Source: Odoribacter sp. AF15-53
GTDB taxonomy: Bacteria; Bacteroidota; Bacteroidia; Bacteroidales; Marinifilaceae
Length of the DNA stretch: 64,000 bases
Direction: 5' to 3'
NCBI RefSeq assembly: GCF_003479425.1
Contig: NZ_QUHC01000010.1
Span: forward strand, 72,832 to 136,831
Made by a program: the position numbers and the translations under genes. The notes below the pieces were generated by a model. It did no database searches and was not told where the DNA came from. It worked only from the letters and a program-made list of their open reading frames with translations. The stretch's first letter is position 1, and every line of letters begins with the position of its first letter. Positions 46,601-53,740 of this stretch are shown here, in pieces.

Positions 46601-47096
46601 GTGGAAAGCTACCGAGATGCGTAATATCGGGGATGAATTACCGTGGGGAACCGGTTCTTTCGGGGTAAACTTGAGGTGGCGGAATTTCACGTTTAGCACG
46701 AGTTTTCTCTACGAGTTCGGCGGGGATTTCTATAACGAAACCTTGATTGAGAAGGTCGAGAACGCCAATATTCAGTATTATAATGTAGATCGCCGTGCGA
46801 TGACCGAGCGTTGGAAAAAGTTCGGGGATGTCGTGATGTACAAAGATATCCAAGATGAGCGACAAACAACCGATCCCACTTCCCGATTCATGCAGCGTAA
46901 CAACGTGTTGAACTGGAGTTCCATGTCCATTGGCTACGAGTTCGATCGGGAGATGTTGAAGCGGATTGGCATTGAAAATATCAGGATTGAAGTCGGTACG
47001 AATGACTTGTGGCGCCTTTCTACCGTCAAAGCGGAACGCGGGCTGAGTTACCCGTATGCTAACGCGGTAAACTTTTCCGTGAATATTCGATTCTAA
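43683..47096 (+). CDS. SusC/RagA-family TonB-dependent outer-membrane transporter with STN domain
   Basis: 1137 residues; a second possible start is ATG at 43704 (MRKKKSNL). Signal helix at about 24-42, STN domain at about 46-118 (LTVEFKETPFIDVINYIKRH), CarboxypepD_reg-like domain at about 130-200 (VLDERGVSLPGATVIVKGTS), plug with SVTILKDAAATALYGSRAAN, and a barrel ending FSVNIRF. It follows the FecR gene and precedes SusD, DUF4843 and PKD-like lipoprotein genes, a combination common in Bacteroidetes importers of unknown substrate. The STN domain predicts signalling to the FecR at 42344. Confidence 0.95.
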   Translation: MKIKTDLMRKKKSNLSTTCGKTGIFFMLVILLQSFSIGISRAQSGDDPRLTVEFKETPFIDVINYIKRHAKYDFLYNNEEVQKIPAVTHAFKSVPASEVLRICLEGTEYTFRLFQNMIVIQKRQKTLEPVTVRGKVLDERGVSLPGATVIVKGTSIGGSTNDQGMFVFSLPKMDTIYLLISFVGMETREVGISDFSKEVVVRMKPDTKEVEEVVVTGYGNVRKTSFTGNSVTVTQDELLKVSKTNVMKALEVYDPSFRVRTNNQWGSDPNALPEMQIRGQSSIGVKDLDRNTLSKSALENNPNLPIFILDNFETTIQKIYDMDPNRIESVTILKDAAATALYGSRAANGVVVITTVAPKSGEIRVTYNMVGTVSMPNLKDYNLMNAREKLEAEVAAGLFNMEGEELWIGLMRLEEYQAKLRNVQEGVNTYWLAKPLRTEFNHKHGLYLEGGNEEFRYGIDLGYNNENGVMKGSYRDRIDAGFSIYYTTPKVQVHNYISYGVTKEKESPYGDFSQYTQMLPYEKYKDEDGKTLRRLNWSRVLDFEPMNPLYEAELGSFDKGQTNILTENLSVNWFVKPTFWVKGELGVSHSTGKREAFIDPLSIKNNLDYGDDRSYVGSLTLTNTEYTTWEGKLTVSYNESISNHNINVGGGLEVKTTRRRTNSGTYKGFQSAEFSSPEFARSMPNKTTFQEVQTRLFGMFARLNYSYKDIYLMDASLRVDGSSEFGSDKRYAPFFSGGLGLNVHKYTFMEKYGFINHLKVRGSFGQTGKVNFEPYAAVPTHEIDVDEWYVSGPAASLMRTRGNKDLKWEKTDKFDIGFELGLLRNLLYLEFSWYNEITNGLITDVTLPTSTGFRTYKSNMGKVENKGFEIQFRSDLLSTSDWYVAVFANLAHNTNKIKKISDALKAYNDAVNEYYNQEIESIWDKDNPNLNRVMTKYEEGQSLSAKYGLKSLGIDPANGQELYVYRDGSVGYEWKATEMRNIGDELPWGTGSFGVNLRWRNFTFSTSFLYEFGGDFYNETLIEKVENANIQYYNVDRRAMTERWKKFGDVVMYKDIQDERQTTDPTSRFMQRNNVLNWSSMSIGYEFDREMLKRIGIENIRIEVGTNDLWRLSTVKAERGLSYPYANAVNFSVNIRF

Positions 47097-47116
47097 ACAG
47101 AGATAAAGAGATTATT

Positions 47117-48583
47117 ATGAAAAAAATAAAATATACCATAGGATTGTTTCTCCTCTTTACCTTGACCGCTTGTAACGATTGGTTCGAGGTAAACCCGGAA
47201 ACCCGGGTTAGTAGCGATGATCTGTATGCAACGGGCGATGGTTTCCGGATGCAGGTCAACGGCATGTATAAAAATCTGGCAAGTGAAAGTTTGTATGCCC
47301 GGCAACTGACGTGGGGATTCCTGGATGTTTTGGGACAATATTACATCCGGCAGAATCTTGACAACGCGTATCAGGACGTGAATGATCGTCTGTACGAGAA
47401 ATCTGACGTGCTCGGCACGATTGATTTAATTTGGTCGGATATGTATAAGGTAATTGCCGATTGTAACAATATTATAGAGCATGTTGACAAAGCTTCAAAT
47501 AGTATCTTCGAGTTCGGGGAACCCGAACGCCTGAAAATACGAGGGGAAGCATTTGCTGTACGGGCTTTTGTGCATTTTGACCTGCTTCGTCTTTTTGCCC
47601 CGGCCCCGGTGGTGAATGAGAACGGCACGTGGATTCCTTACGTGACGAACTCCGAGTCCGTGATCAATAATAAATTGACCGTGAAACAGGTCTTGGAAAA
47701 CGTGGAGCGGGATTTACTAGAAGCCCACGCCAGTATGGTTGCCTGGGATTCGGCAATCATTTACAGTGATTATTATAACCGGGAAGTGATCCGGATGTGG
47801 CATATCACGGAACGTTTTTGGAAGGAGTGGGATATCGAGAGTGAGATACCGGAATTTTTCGGACACCAGCGTTCCCGGATGAACATGGCATCGGTACGTG
47901 CCTTGCTGGCACGATTGTATGCCTACATGGGGGAGAAAAAGAAGGCTTATGATGCGATCGAGGAGATGATTGCCATGGGAGGTCAATGGGAGAGTTGGGG
48001 ATTTGATGATATGAACTGGCTCGATCCCGGTTACGGTAGGTTATTGGGAGACGTGATTTTTAATGTTTATAATACCCAGGCGGGGGAAATAAACGCTCCG
48101 TTCATGAGTGCCGAACGTCCACTATACATTCGTAATGTACCCGAGTTATTCCCTGCTCAGAATCAGATCGACGGTCGTTTCGAACGATTACTCACCGTCT
48201 TGGGAGGTAATTATCTTTCGATTAAAAGCAAGAAAGGAAATAATGATGTTGCCTATATTCCATTGTTGCGTAAGAGTGAATTGTACTATATCAAGGGTGA
48301 ATATCTCGCTTCTGTCGGGCAAGTAGATGCGGCCGTGGAATTATTGAGGGATATAAGAAGCGCCCGGGGAGATATCTCCTTTGACGATCTTAACACGATC
48401 TATGACGAGACCGGATACGTGCAGGCAATGCTCACCGATGCCCGGAAAGAATATATCGGGGAGGGACAATCTTTCTACTTGTTCAAGCGCTTGAACCTGC
48501 CTGTTTTTGACGGGGTACAGAATATTGACTTCCGGAACCAGTACGTGCTACCCGTTCCCAAAAGCGAGCAAGTAATCTTTTAG
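47117..48583 (+). CDS. SusD/RagB-family surface lipoprotein
   Basis: 488 residues. Lipobox LFTLTACNDWFEVNPETR with Cys at about 15. SusD signatures: GDGFRMQVNGMYKNLASESL, IRGEAFAVRAFVHFDLLRLF, LRKSELYYIKGEYLASVGQV and a typical C-terminus (VLPVPKSEQVIF). It starts 20 nt after susC. Expected to be the ligand-binding lid of the third SusC. Confidence 0.95.
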   Translation: MKKIKYTIGLFLLFTLTACNDWFEVNPETRVSSDDLYATGDGFRMQVNGMYKNLASESLYARQLTWGFLDVLGQYYIRQNLDNAYQDVNDRLYEKSDVLGTIDLIWSDMYKVIADCNNIIEHVDKASNSIFEFGEPERLKIRGEAFAVRAFVHFDLLRLFAPAPVVNENGTWIPYVTNSESVINNKLTVKQVLENVERDLLEAHASMVAWDSAIIYSDYYNREVIRMWHITERFWKEWDIESEIPEFFGHQRSRMNMASVRALLARLYAYMGEKKKAYDAIEEMIAMGGQWESWGFDDMNWLDPGYGRLLGDVIFNVYNTQAGEINAPFMSAERPLYIRNVPELFPAQNQIDGRFERLLTVLGGNYLSIKSKKGNNDVAYIPLLRKSELYYIKGEYLASVGQVDAAVELLRDIRSARGDISFDDLNTIYDETGYVQAMLTDARKEYIGEGQSFYLFKRLNLPVFDGVQNIDFRNQYVLPVPKSEQVIF

Positions 48584-48612
48584 AACCAGTGAACCTAAAA
48601 AAGTAAATTGAG

Positions 48613-49308
48613 ATGAGATATATAATTATACTTCTTGTGGCCGTGGCCCTTCTCGGGGCTTGTTCCGAGGACAAGTTCACGACTTATGATTCAACGAGAT
48701 TCCTCTACTTCACGAAAGGAATAACCGCCGATAGCATCACTGAATCCTTTTTCTTTTACCCGGATAAGAATACCCATGATATCAGTCTGGAGCTGTTGTT
48801 TGCCGGGAATCCTGTCACGAGTGATGTGGCCTATCGTGTAGATGTCGACGAGAGTCTGACGACAGCTGTCAAAGGGACTGACTTTGATTACGAACCGAAT
48901 GGAACTTGGCGTGCGGGAAAGGAACGTGACACCCTCGTGTTGAAATTAATCAAGACTCCCAAACTCGATAACCAGATGTTTCGGGTGGTGTTGAAGATTA
49001 CCCCGACCGATGGCTTCGAGGCCGGACCAACGGCGAACGCCCGGAGTCAACGGGTGGTATTTACTTCGAAGGCAATCGCTCCCACGTGGTGGGATGCTCA
49101 TATTGTACGTTATTATCTTGGCCCGTATAGCGACGCAAAATATGCCGAATTCATAGAGGCTACCGGGATCAGTGATATGACCGGTTTTGGAGCTACCGAG
49201 TTGAGATACTATTCCCTGAAATTGAAATACCACTTGCTGAACCAGAAGAATGCCGGGAACCCGGTCATGGACGGGGGGGCGGAAATGAGTGTTCCTATTG
49301 TCGGATAA
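48613..49308 (+). CDS. DUF4843-family lipoprotein
   Basis: 231 residues. Lipobox ALLGACSEDKFTTYD with Cys at about 17 and an acidic pair right behind it, in keeping with surface display. The body is beta-rich and matches DUF4843 lipoproteins that regularly follow SusD: RFLYFTKG, VAYRVDVDESLTTAVKGTDF and a later WW...HIVRYYLGPYSDAKY segment. Probably an accessory surface glycan- or peptide-binding protein; no catalytic motif is seen. It is followed by the PKD-like gene after 15 nt. Confidence 0.85.
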   Translation: MRYIIILLVAVALLGACSEDKFTTYDSTRFLYFTKGITADSITESFFFYPDKNTHDISLELLFAGNPVTSDVAYRVDVDESLTTAVKGTDFDYEPNGTWRAGKERDTLVLKLIKTPKLDNQMFRVVLKITPTDGFEAGPTANARSQRVVFTSKAIAPTWWDAHIVRYYLGPYSDAKYAEFIEATGISDMTGFGATELRYYSLKLKYHLLNQKNAGNPVMDGGAEMSVPIVG

Positions 49309-49323
49309 TTAAAATGAAATATC

Positions 49324-51006
49324 ATGAAGATACAGAATTATATATGGAGTGCGATTGTCATGTTTCTCCTTTACGGTTGTTTTGACGATAAGGGAAATTA
49401 TGACTATACGGAAGTTCCGGCGGTGCAAGTCGTCGAGTACATTACGAATGAGGAAGAACTTGGCAGTTTCTGGGCATTGACCGTCGGTGACGTGATCGAG
49501 GCTGAGCCGGTACTAAAGTTCACGGGTGATTCCACTATTCTAGCATTAACGTACGAGTGGGTGGTTGAAAACTCTACTACTCAAGAGTTAAAGACTATCG
49601 GGACCGAGAAAAAATTGATTTGGAAAACCGACATGGGCGGGTTTCTCTCGATTTACCTGTTTATCACCGATTCGCTCTCGGGCTATCAAACTGTGGATCG
49701 TGGAATTAATATGTGGCCCACGGACAATAATTCTACTTCCGAGGCATGGATGGTTCTTTCGGAAATTGATGGGAAAGCTTGTTTCTCTATTCTTGAGAAC
49801 GTGAGTAACTGGGAGGGGAGTAACTATGTTTATCGTTTCCGCGAGTTCGTGGATTATTACCCGTTACAGAATGAGGGGCAGGAGTTGGGCGGTAGTCCGG
49901 TGAAGATCATGAATCACTGGCTCGGTTCAGGAAGTTCCTCTGCTCCGGGAATGTTGCTTGTTCTCCAGAACGGGGGGATAGGTCCGGTTTACCTTGGTAA
50001 TCAAGATTATCGCAGAACACTTTATTTGAAGGATGACTTTATTAACGGTGTTTTACCTAACGTGGTATTTAAGGATGCCGTGGCGAACTCGAAAAGTCAT
50101 GTCCTGCTTTCCGAGGATGGCGGTCTGTACATGAAAGCCGTGGAACATCTTGACGTGTGGTTTGCAGGTAAATATCTTGATGTCCCCGCCAATGTCGAGG
50201 GAGGGATGAAAATAGACCGTTTGATACGGATGTCTTACTCCGGGAATATTACTGGAACTTTTGCCCTTGACGTGATGCATCATCGTTTATTATACATCCA
50301 GAATGAGAATGATCTGGAGTACGGTGGAACTTGGGGAGATGCGAACGCGATTACCGAGATTTACACGGAACCGGCTGCGGGTATCACGCTTGCGCTAAAC
50401 GACTTGAAAGATCTGGATATTCTTTATTGTGGCTCTTACGTTGGTTCTGTCCAGTCGGAGTGGGGAATTCCGGATCGCACCGCGGATATGCTTATGTTTT
50501 ACAAGGATAATCGTGCGGGGAGCGAGACCGTCGGGCAGTATTGTCTTTATACTTTCCGTTTCGCTTTCGATTTTGAGCAATGGGTATTCAAGGCGTATCC
50601 CAAGATCGAGCGAGCGTTTCCCGCCGCCTTCCAGTACGCGATTCGTGAGGACGGGCAGTTCTTTGTTTCCCCCCACGGTGACCTGGAGTTTCTCTTCTTC
50701 AGCTCCGGAGGTAACAATGGAGAATTGTGGGGATATATCTTCCGGGGAGCGGGAGGAACCGATCCGGTCAAGTTGTTTGATTTTACCGGGCGAAAGATTG
50801 TACGGATATCCTCGACGGACTCGGGTAATGGAAGCGGTTCTTCGGGTATGGATTTGACCGTGGCCCTCGAAACGGGCGAGATATACATGTTCAACGTGCA
50901 TAACTCCCACTTTGGTACCGGAATAACCCCGAAATGGGTATCATCCGAAAGTTACGGGAAGATCATAGACATGCGTTACGATGGTCCTTCCAAGAATGCC
51001 ATATAA
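49324..51006 (+). CDS. PKD-like family lipoprotein
   Basis: 560 residues. Lipobox FLLYGCFDDKGNYDYTE with Cys at about 19. The first part resembles a PKD-like beta domain (LTYEWVVENSTTQELKTIG), and the remainder (SEAWMVLSEIDGKACFSIL onward) a beta-propeller-like region, the layout of the Bacteroidetes PKD-like family lipoproteins next to SusC/SusD/DUF4843. No enzyme motif. Likely a surface-exposed binding or structural partner of the importer. Last gene of the operon, followed by a long hairpin. Confidence 0.85.
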   Translation: MKIQNYIWSAIVMFLLYGCFDDKGNYDYTEVPAVQVVEYITNEEELGSFWALTVGDVIEAEPVLKFTGDSTILALTYEWVVENSTTQELKTIGTEKKLIWKTDMGGFLSIYLFITDSLSGYQTVDRGINMWPTDNNSTSEAWMVLSEIDGKACFSILENVSNWEGSNYVYRFREFVDYYPLQNEGQELGGSPVKIMNHWLGSGSSSAPGMLLVLQNGGIGPVYLGNQDYRRTLYLKDDFINGVLPNVVFKDAVANSKSHVLLSEDGGLYMKAVEHLDVWFAGKYLDVPANVEGGMKIDRLIRMSYSGNITGTFALDVMHHRLLYIQNENDLEYGGTWGDANAITEIYTEPAAGITLALNDLKDLDILYCGSYVGSVQSEWGIPDRTADMLMFYKDNRAGSETVGQYCLYTFRFAFDFEQWVFKAYPKIERAFPAAFQYAIREDGQFFVSPHGDLEFLFFSSGGNNGELWGYIFRGAGGTDPVKLFDFTGRKIVRISSTDSGNGSGSSGMDLTVALETGEIYMFNVHNSHFGTGITPKWVSSESYGKIIDMRYDGPSKNAI

Positions 51007-51017
51007 AAGCAATTAAG

Positions 51018-51064
51018 AATTGGAAATTGAAAAGAGATTTGTAAATCATTTTCAATTTCCAATT
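51018..51064. terminator. 16-bp perfect inverted repeat at the end of the third SusCD operon
   Basis: AATTGGAAATTGAAAA (51018-51033) is exactly complementary to TTTTCAATTTCCAATT (51049-51064), and the 15-nt loop itself contains GATTT/AAATC. It lies 12 nt after the stop. The stem is AT-rich and no GC core is present, so it may act as a terminator or RNA 3' end rather than a classical rho-independent site. The rest of the 51007-51342 gap holds the bipartite motif and no gene that I can see. Confidence 0.6.
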
Positions 51065-51159
51065 ACTTCCCCTGTTGCGAAAAAAGAGGCTTTCGAGTAC
51101 GAGGCTGGGAAGTGGCATTGTCAAATTATTTTATTCGGGGATTGAATTTTTTTTGATTT

Positions 51160-51190
51160 TCGGGTAGTACCAAGCTGATTTTTAAGTATT
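51160..51190 (+). promoter_or_regulatory. Bipartite motif TCGGGTAGTACC-N15-TATT, copy 2
   Basis: The 12-mer is at 51160-51171 and TATT at 51187-51190, same spacing as the copy at 36656-36686. The sigma start at 51343 is 152 nt away, which would give a long leader. Autoregulation of the sigma gene is the simplest reading, but this is inference. Confidence 0.45.
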
Positions 51191-51342
51191 TTTATTATGG
51201 ATGGACAGGGTAAATGCTATCGTGTGATGGAATATTTTCTTAGATAAACAACTTGTAACAAACGAAGAACGGGTTCTTCTCGTGTCTTCACTGGATGATT
51301 GCGTTTTTGTGAATAATATTTGAAGTCTAATAAAAAATAGAT

Positions 51343-51900
51343 ATGGTAAACCTTGAATCTATTTTGCCGGGCATAAACGCGAAAAATGAAAGATGCTGGG
51401 AGCAACTCTACTCGTCTTGCTATGCAGCCATGTGCGTGTACGTGGAATCAATTGTCAAAGACATGGATAGCTCGAAAGATATCGTGCAGGATTTGTTGGT
51501 AAATCTCTGGCATTCAGATATTCGGTTTACTTCTGCACGGGAATTAATGGGTTACCTGTATAAATCACTGTATAATAATTCTCTGCTTTATATTCGCAAC
51601 AAGAAAAAAAGGGCAACGATCCTTGATAGGATGGACCGGGAAAAAGAGTGTGATGACTTTACCCGGGAATTTATGCTTGATACCGTGCGGGAGGAAGTGG
51701 TGCGTCTGCTTTATCTGCATATCGGTGATTTACCACGAGTGAGACGACAAATCATGAGATTAAGTATCAGCGGTTTTTCTGGAAAAGAGATTGCCGAACG
51801 ACTGGGAATCAGCGTGAATACAGTAAAAGTTCAGAAGAATAAGAGTATCAAATATCTGCGTGACCGCTTGCTTGGTTATCGTCGGGAATTGGAGTGGTAA
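51343..51900 (+). CDS. ECF-type RNA polymerase sigma factor, distal to its SusCD operon
   Basis: 185 residues. Region 2 is at about 15-85 (LYSSCYAAMCVYVESIVKDM, SSKDIVQDLLVNLWHS), region 4 at about 125-175 (LPRVRRQIMRLSISGFSGKE, IAERLGISVNTVKVQKNKS). It resembles the sigma at 4705 (YAAMCVYV against YAALCAYV; same VREEV and NNSLLYIRN/NNALVFVRN blocks). No fecR follows it; the free fecR is at 42344, upstream of the same operon, so the pair is split around SusC/SusD. Confidence 0.93.
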   Translation: MVNLESILPGINAKNERCWEQLYSSCYAAMCVYVESIVKDMDSSKDIVQDLLVNLWHSDIRFTSARELMGYLYKSLYNNSLLYIRNKKKRATILDRMDREKECDDFTREFMLDTVREEVVRLLYLHIGDLPRVRRQIMRLSISGFSGKEIAERLGISVNTVKVQKNKSIKYLRDRLLGYRRELEW

Positions 51901-51960
51901 GCCTATCGGACGTTATTCCTGCTTTTAATCTGTTAAATTTAAGATTTTTCTAACACTTTA

Positions 51961-51992
51961 TTTGGAAAATTCAAAATAATGTTATATATTTA
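51961..51992 (+). promoter_or_regulatory. Promoter upstream of the small membrane peptide
   Basis: TTTG at 51961-51964 and TATATTTA at 51985-51992 with 20 nt between them match the Bacteroidetes pattern except for the last base. The small ORF starts 60 nt downstream. Confidence 0.45.
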
Positions 51993-52052
51993 CAGTGAAC
52001 GATGGTAGAAGCGTATTTGATGAAATGTTAGTAAACTTTAAAACGGAATGAG

Positions 52053-52211
52053 ATGAAAGCAAAAGGAAATCAAATGGTTATCGTGGTTCTTTTACTAGTT
52101 GTCATCACTAGTATCGTTGTTTACACGTGGATAGGGATAGCGGAACTGATGAGTTCGTTTAATCACGTTGCGAGCGAGACGTTGACGACTATAAGAATAC
52201 CGGGATTGTAA
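52053..52211 (+). CDS. Small single-pass membrane peptide (52 aa)
   Basis: ATG at 52053 to TAA at 52209-52211. A short basic start (MKAKGNQ) is followed by a strong hydrophobic helix (MVIVVLLLVVITSIVVYTWI, about 8-27) and a polar tail (ELMSSFNHVASETLTTIR). It has a plausible promoter upstream, and lies alone between the third sigma gene and the methyltransferase gene. The N-in/C-out helix pattern is like small regulatory or toxin-like membrane peptides, but no family is recognised and expression is unproven. Confidence 0.45.
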   Translation: MKAKGNQMVIVVLLLVVITSIVVYTWIGIAELMSSFNHVASETLTTIRIPGL

Positions 52212-52439
52212 AAGCCTTTGGATGAATGTCCGGTATGAAAAGCCGGTCAGACTTCGGTTAAGAAAGAAGCAGGAAAGGTGAAAAGAGTGGGATTTTAACC
52301 GATGAAGGGGAATATGGCGTGTGGCGTCAAGAAACTAAGCCGGTCGAGATGCTTTTGTGGTCAGGTTGCCGGGAATCAGTTCGTGTGATAAAATCCGGGG
52401 AAATTCACCGGAGAGATTCTATAACCCGATAAATATTGT
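52212..52439. other. Non-coding stretch before the restriction-modification pair
   Basis: 228 nt without a supported gene. It contains short self-complementary pieces such as CCGGTATGAAAAGCCGG, and later ATCCGGGGAAATTCACCGGA. I recognise no riboswitch or known RNA family. It may be a leader of the methyltransferase mRNA or the remains of something older. Confidence 0.3.
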
Positions 52440-52447
52440 TACTTTTG
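52440..52447 (+). promoter_or_regulatory. -7 element of the methyltransferase gene
   Basis: TACTTTTG fits TAnnTTTG and lies 30 nt before the ATG at 52478. No convincing -33 element is seen 20 nt upstream. Confidence 0.4.
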
Positions 52448-52477
52448 TAGGTGCGAAAATGTATAAATTAAGAATAG

Positions 52478-53740
52478 ATGGCACTTAAAACAATTCGGGT
52501 ATTATCTTTATTTTCAGGTTGTGGGGGAATGGATTTGGGATTGGAAGGAGGTTTCTCCATTCATCAGGGGTGTGTTAACGAGAAAAATAATCCTGATTTT
52601 ATCGAGAAGCAGGAAAGAGGTAATATGGTGAAATTACGTTCGACCCGATTCCGTCTCGTGTTCGCCAACGATATATTGAAAGAAGCCCGGACGGCTTGGA
52701 CCCATTATTTCGCAAAGTACGGGTACGCGCCGGATGTCTATCGGGAGGAGAGTATCGTGGATTTAGTGAAACGCCATAAAGCCGGGGAAAGTATTTTCCC
52801 GGGAGAAATAGATATCGTAACGGGTGGTTTCCCGTGTCAGGATTTCAGCGTGGCCGGTAAACGCAACGGTTTTAACTCGCACAAGGATCACAAGGGAAAG
52901 ATTATTGACGGGGAGGTCGCCTCCGAGGAGACGCGCGGCAAGCTGTACATGTGGATGAAGGAGGTGATAGAGATCACGAAACCCAAATTGTTCATCGCCG
53001 AGAACGTGAAAGGACTGGTAAACCTCTCGAACGTGAAAGAGATCATTCAACGTGATTTCTCCCGGGCGGACGGGGATGGTTATCTCGTGCTGGAACCCCG
53101 CGTGTTGCATGCCGCTGATTATGGTGTCCCGCAATCCCGCGAGCGGGTTATCTTTATCGGGATACGGAAATCGGCGTTGACACCTGCCGCCCTTGAGGCC
53201 TTGACACAAGAAGTAATTCCCGCGGAATACATGCCTTACCCGTCACCAAGTCACGCTTATCATATAAAAGATAAAGGGCTGATGAAAGCCCAGACGGTTG
53301 CCGGAATGTTCTCCGGGCTGAAGGAACCGGAAGATAGTGATGATCCTTCCCAGATGGTGTATTCCAAGGCTAAGTTCATGGGGGCCCATTGTCAGGGACA
53401 AACCGAGGTGGATATCAACGGGATCGGACCGACAATACGGGCCGAGCATCACGGGAATATCGAATATCGACGATTGTCAAAAGAGCATGGTGGTATCATT
53501 GATAGCGAGTTGAACAAGGGGTTGAAGGAACGTCGCCTGACCCCCCGGGAATGTGCATTGATTCAAACGTTTCCCCGGGATTACGAGTTCGTGATTCCCG
53601 ATCCGGACAGGAAACAAAAGTATATACTCAGTCCTTCGGCTGCCTACAAGATTATCGGGAATGCGGTCCCCCCGTTGCTGGCATACCATATCGGGAAACG
53701 GGTTGAAAACTTGTGGAACCTTTATTTCGGATCCCGATGA
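52478..53740 (+). CDS. DNA (cytosine-5)-methyltransferase of a type II R-M system
   Basis: 420 residues. The m5C motifs are in the usual order: motif I LSLFSGCGGMDLGLEGGF (AdoMet binding), motif IV GGFPCQDFSVAGKRNG with catalytic Cys120, motif VI AENVKGL, motif VIII QSRERVIFIG, and motif X NAVPPLLAYHIGKRV. The target-recognition region is about 240-360 and does not let me name the site. It modifies its own sequence to protect it from the nuclease encoded next, whose start overlaps its stop. No Vsr or C-protein gene is seen. Confidence 0.95.
   Translation: MALKTIRVLSLFSGCGGMDLGLEGGFSIHQGCVNEKNNPDFIEKQERGNMVKLRSTRFRLVFANDILKEARTAWTHYFAKYGYAPDVYREESIVDLVKRHKAGESIFPGEIDIVTGGFPCQDFSVAGKRNGFNSHKDHKGKIIDGEVASEETRGKLYMWMKEVIEITKPKLFIAENVKGLVNLSNVKEIIQRDFSRADGDGYLVLEPRVLHAADYGVPQSRERVIFIGIRKSALTPAALEALTQEVIPAEYMPYPSPSHAYHIKDKGLMKAQTVAGMFSGLKEPEDSDDPSQMVYSKAKFMGAHCQGQTEVDINGIGPTIRAEHHGNIEYRRLSKEHGGIIDSELNKGLKERRLTPRECALIQTFPRDYEFVIPDPDRKQKYILSPSAAYKIIGNAVPPLLAYHIGKRVENLWNLYFGSR

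Noticed and set aside
52212..52439. A riboswitch or group II intron remnant before the methylase gene
   Set aside because: A few short stems are present but none of the conserved boxes that I know for cobalamin, TPP, SAM or intron domain V could be found.
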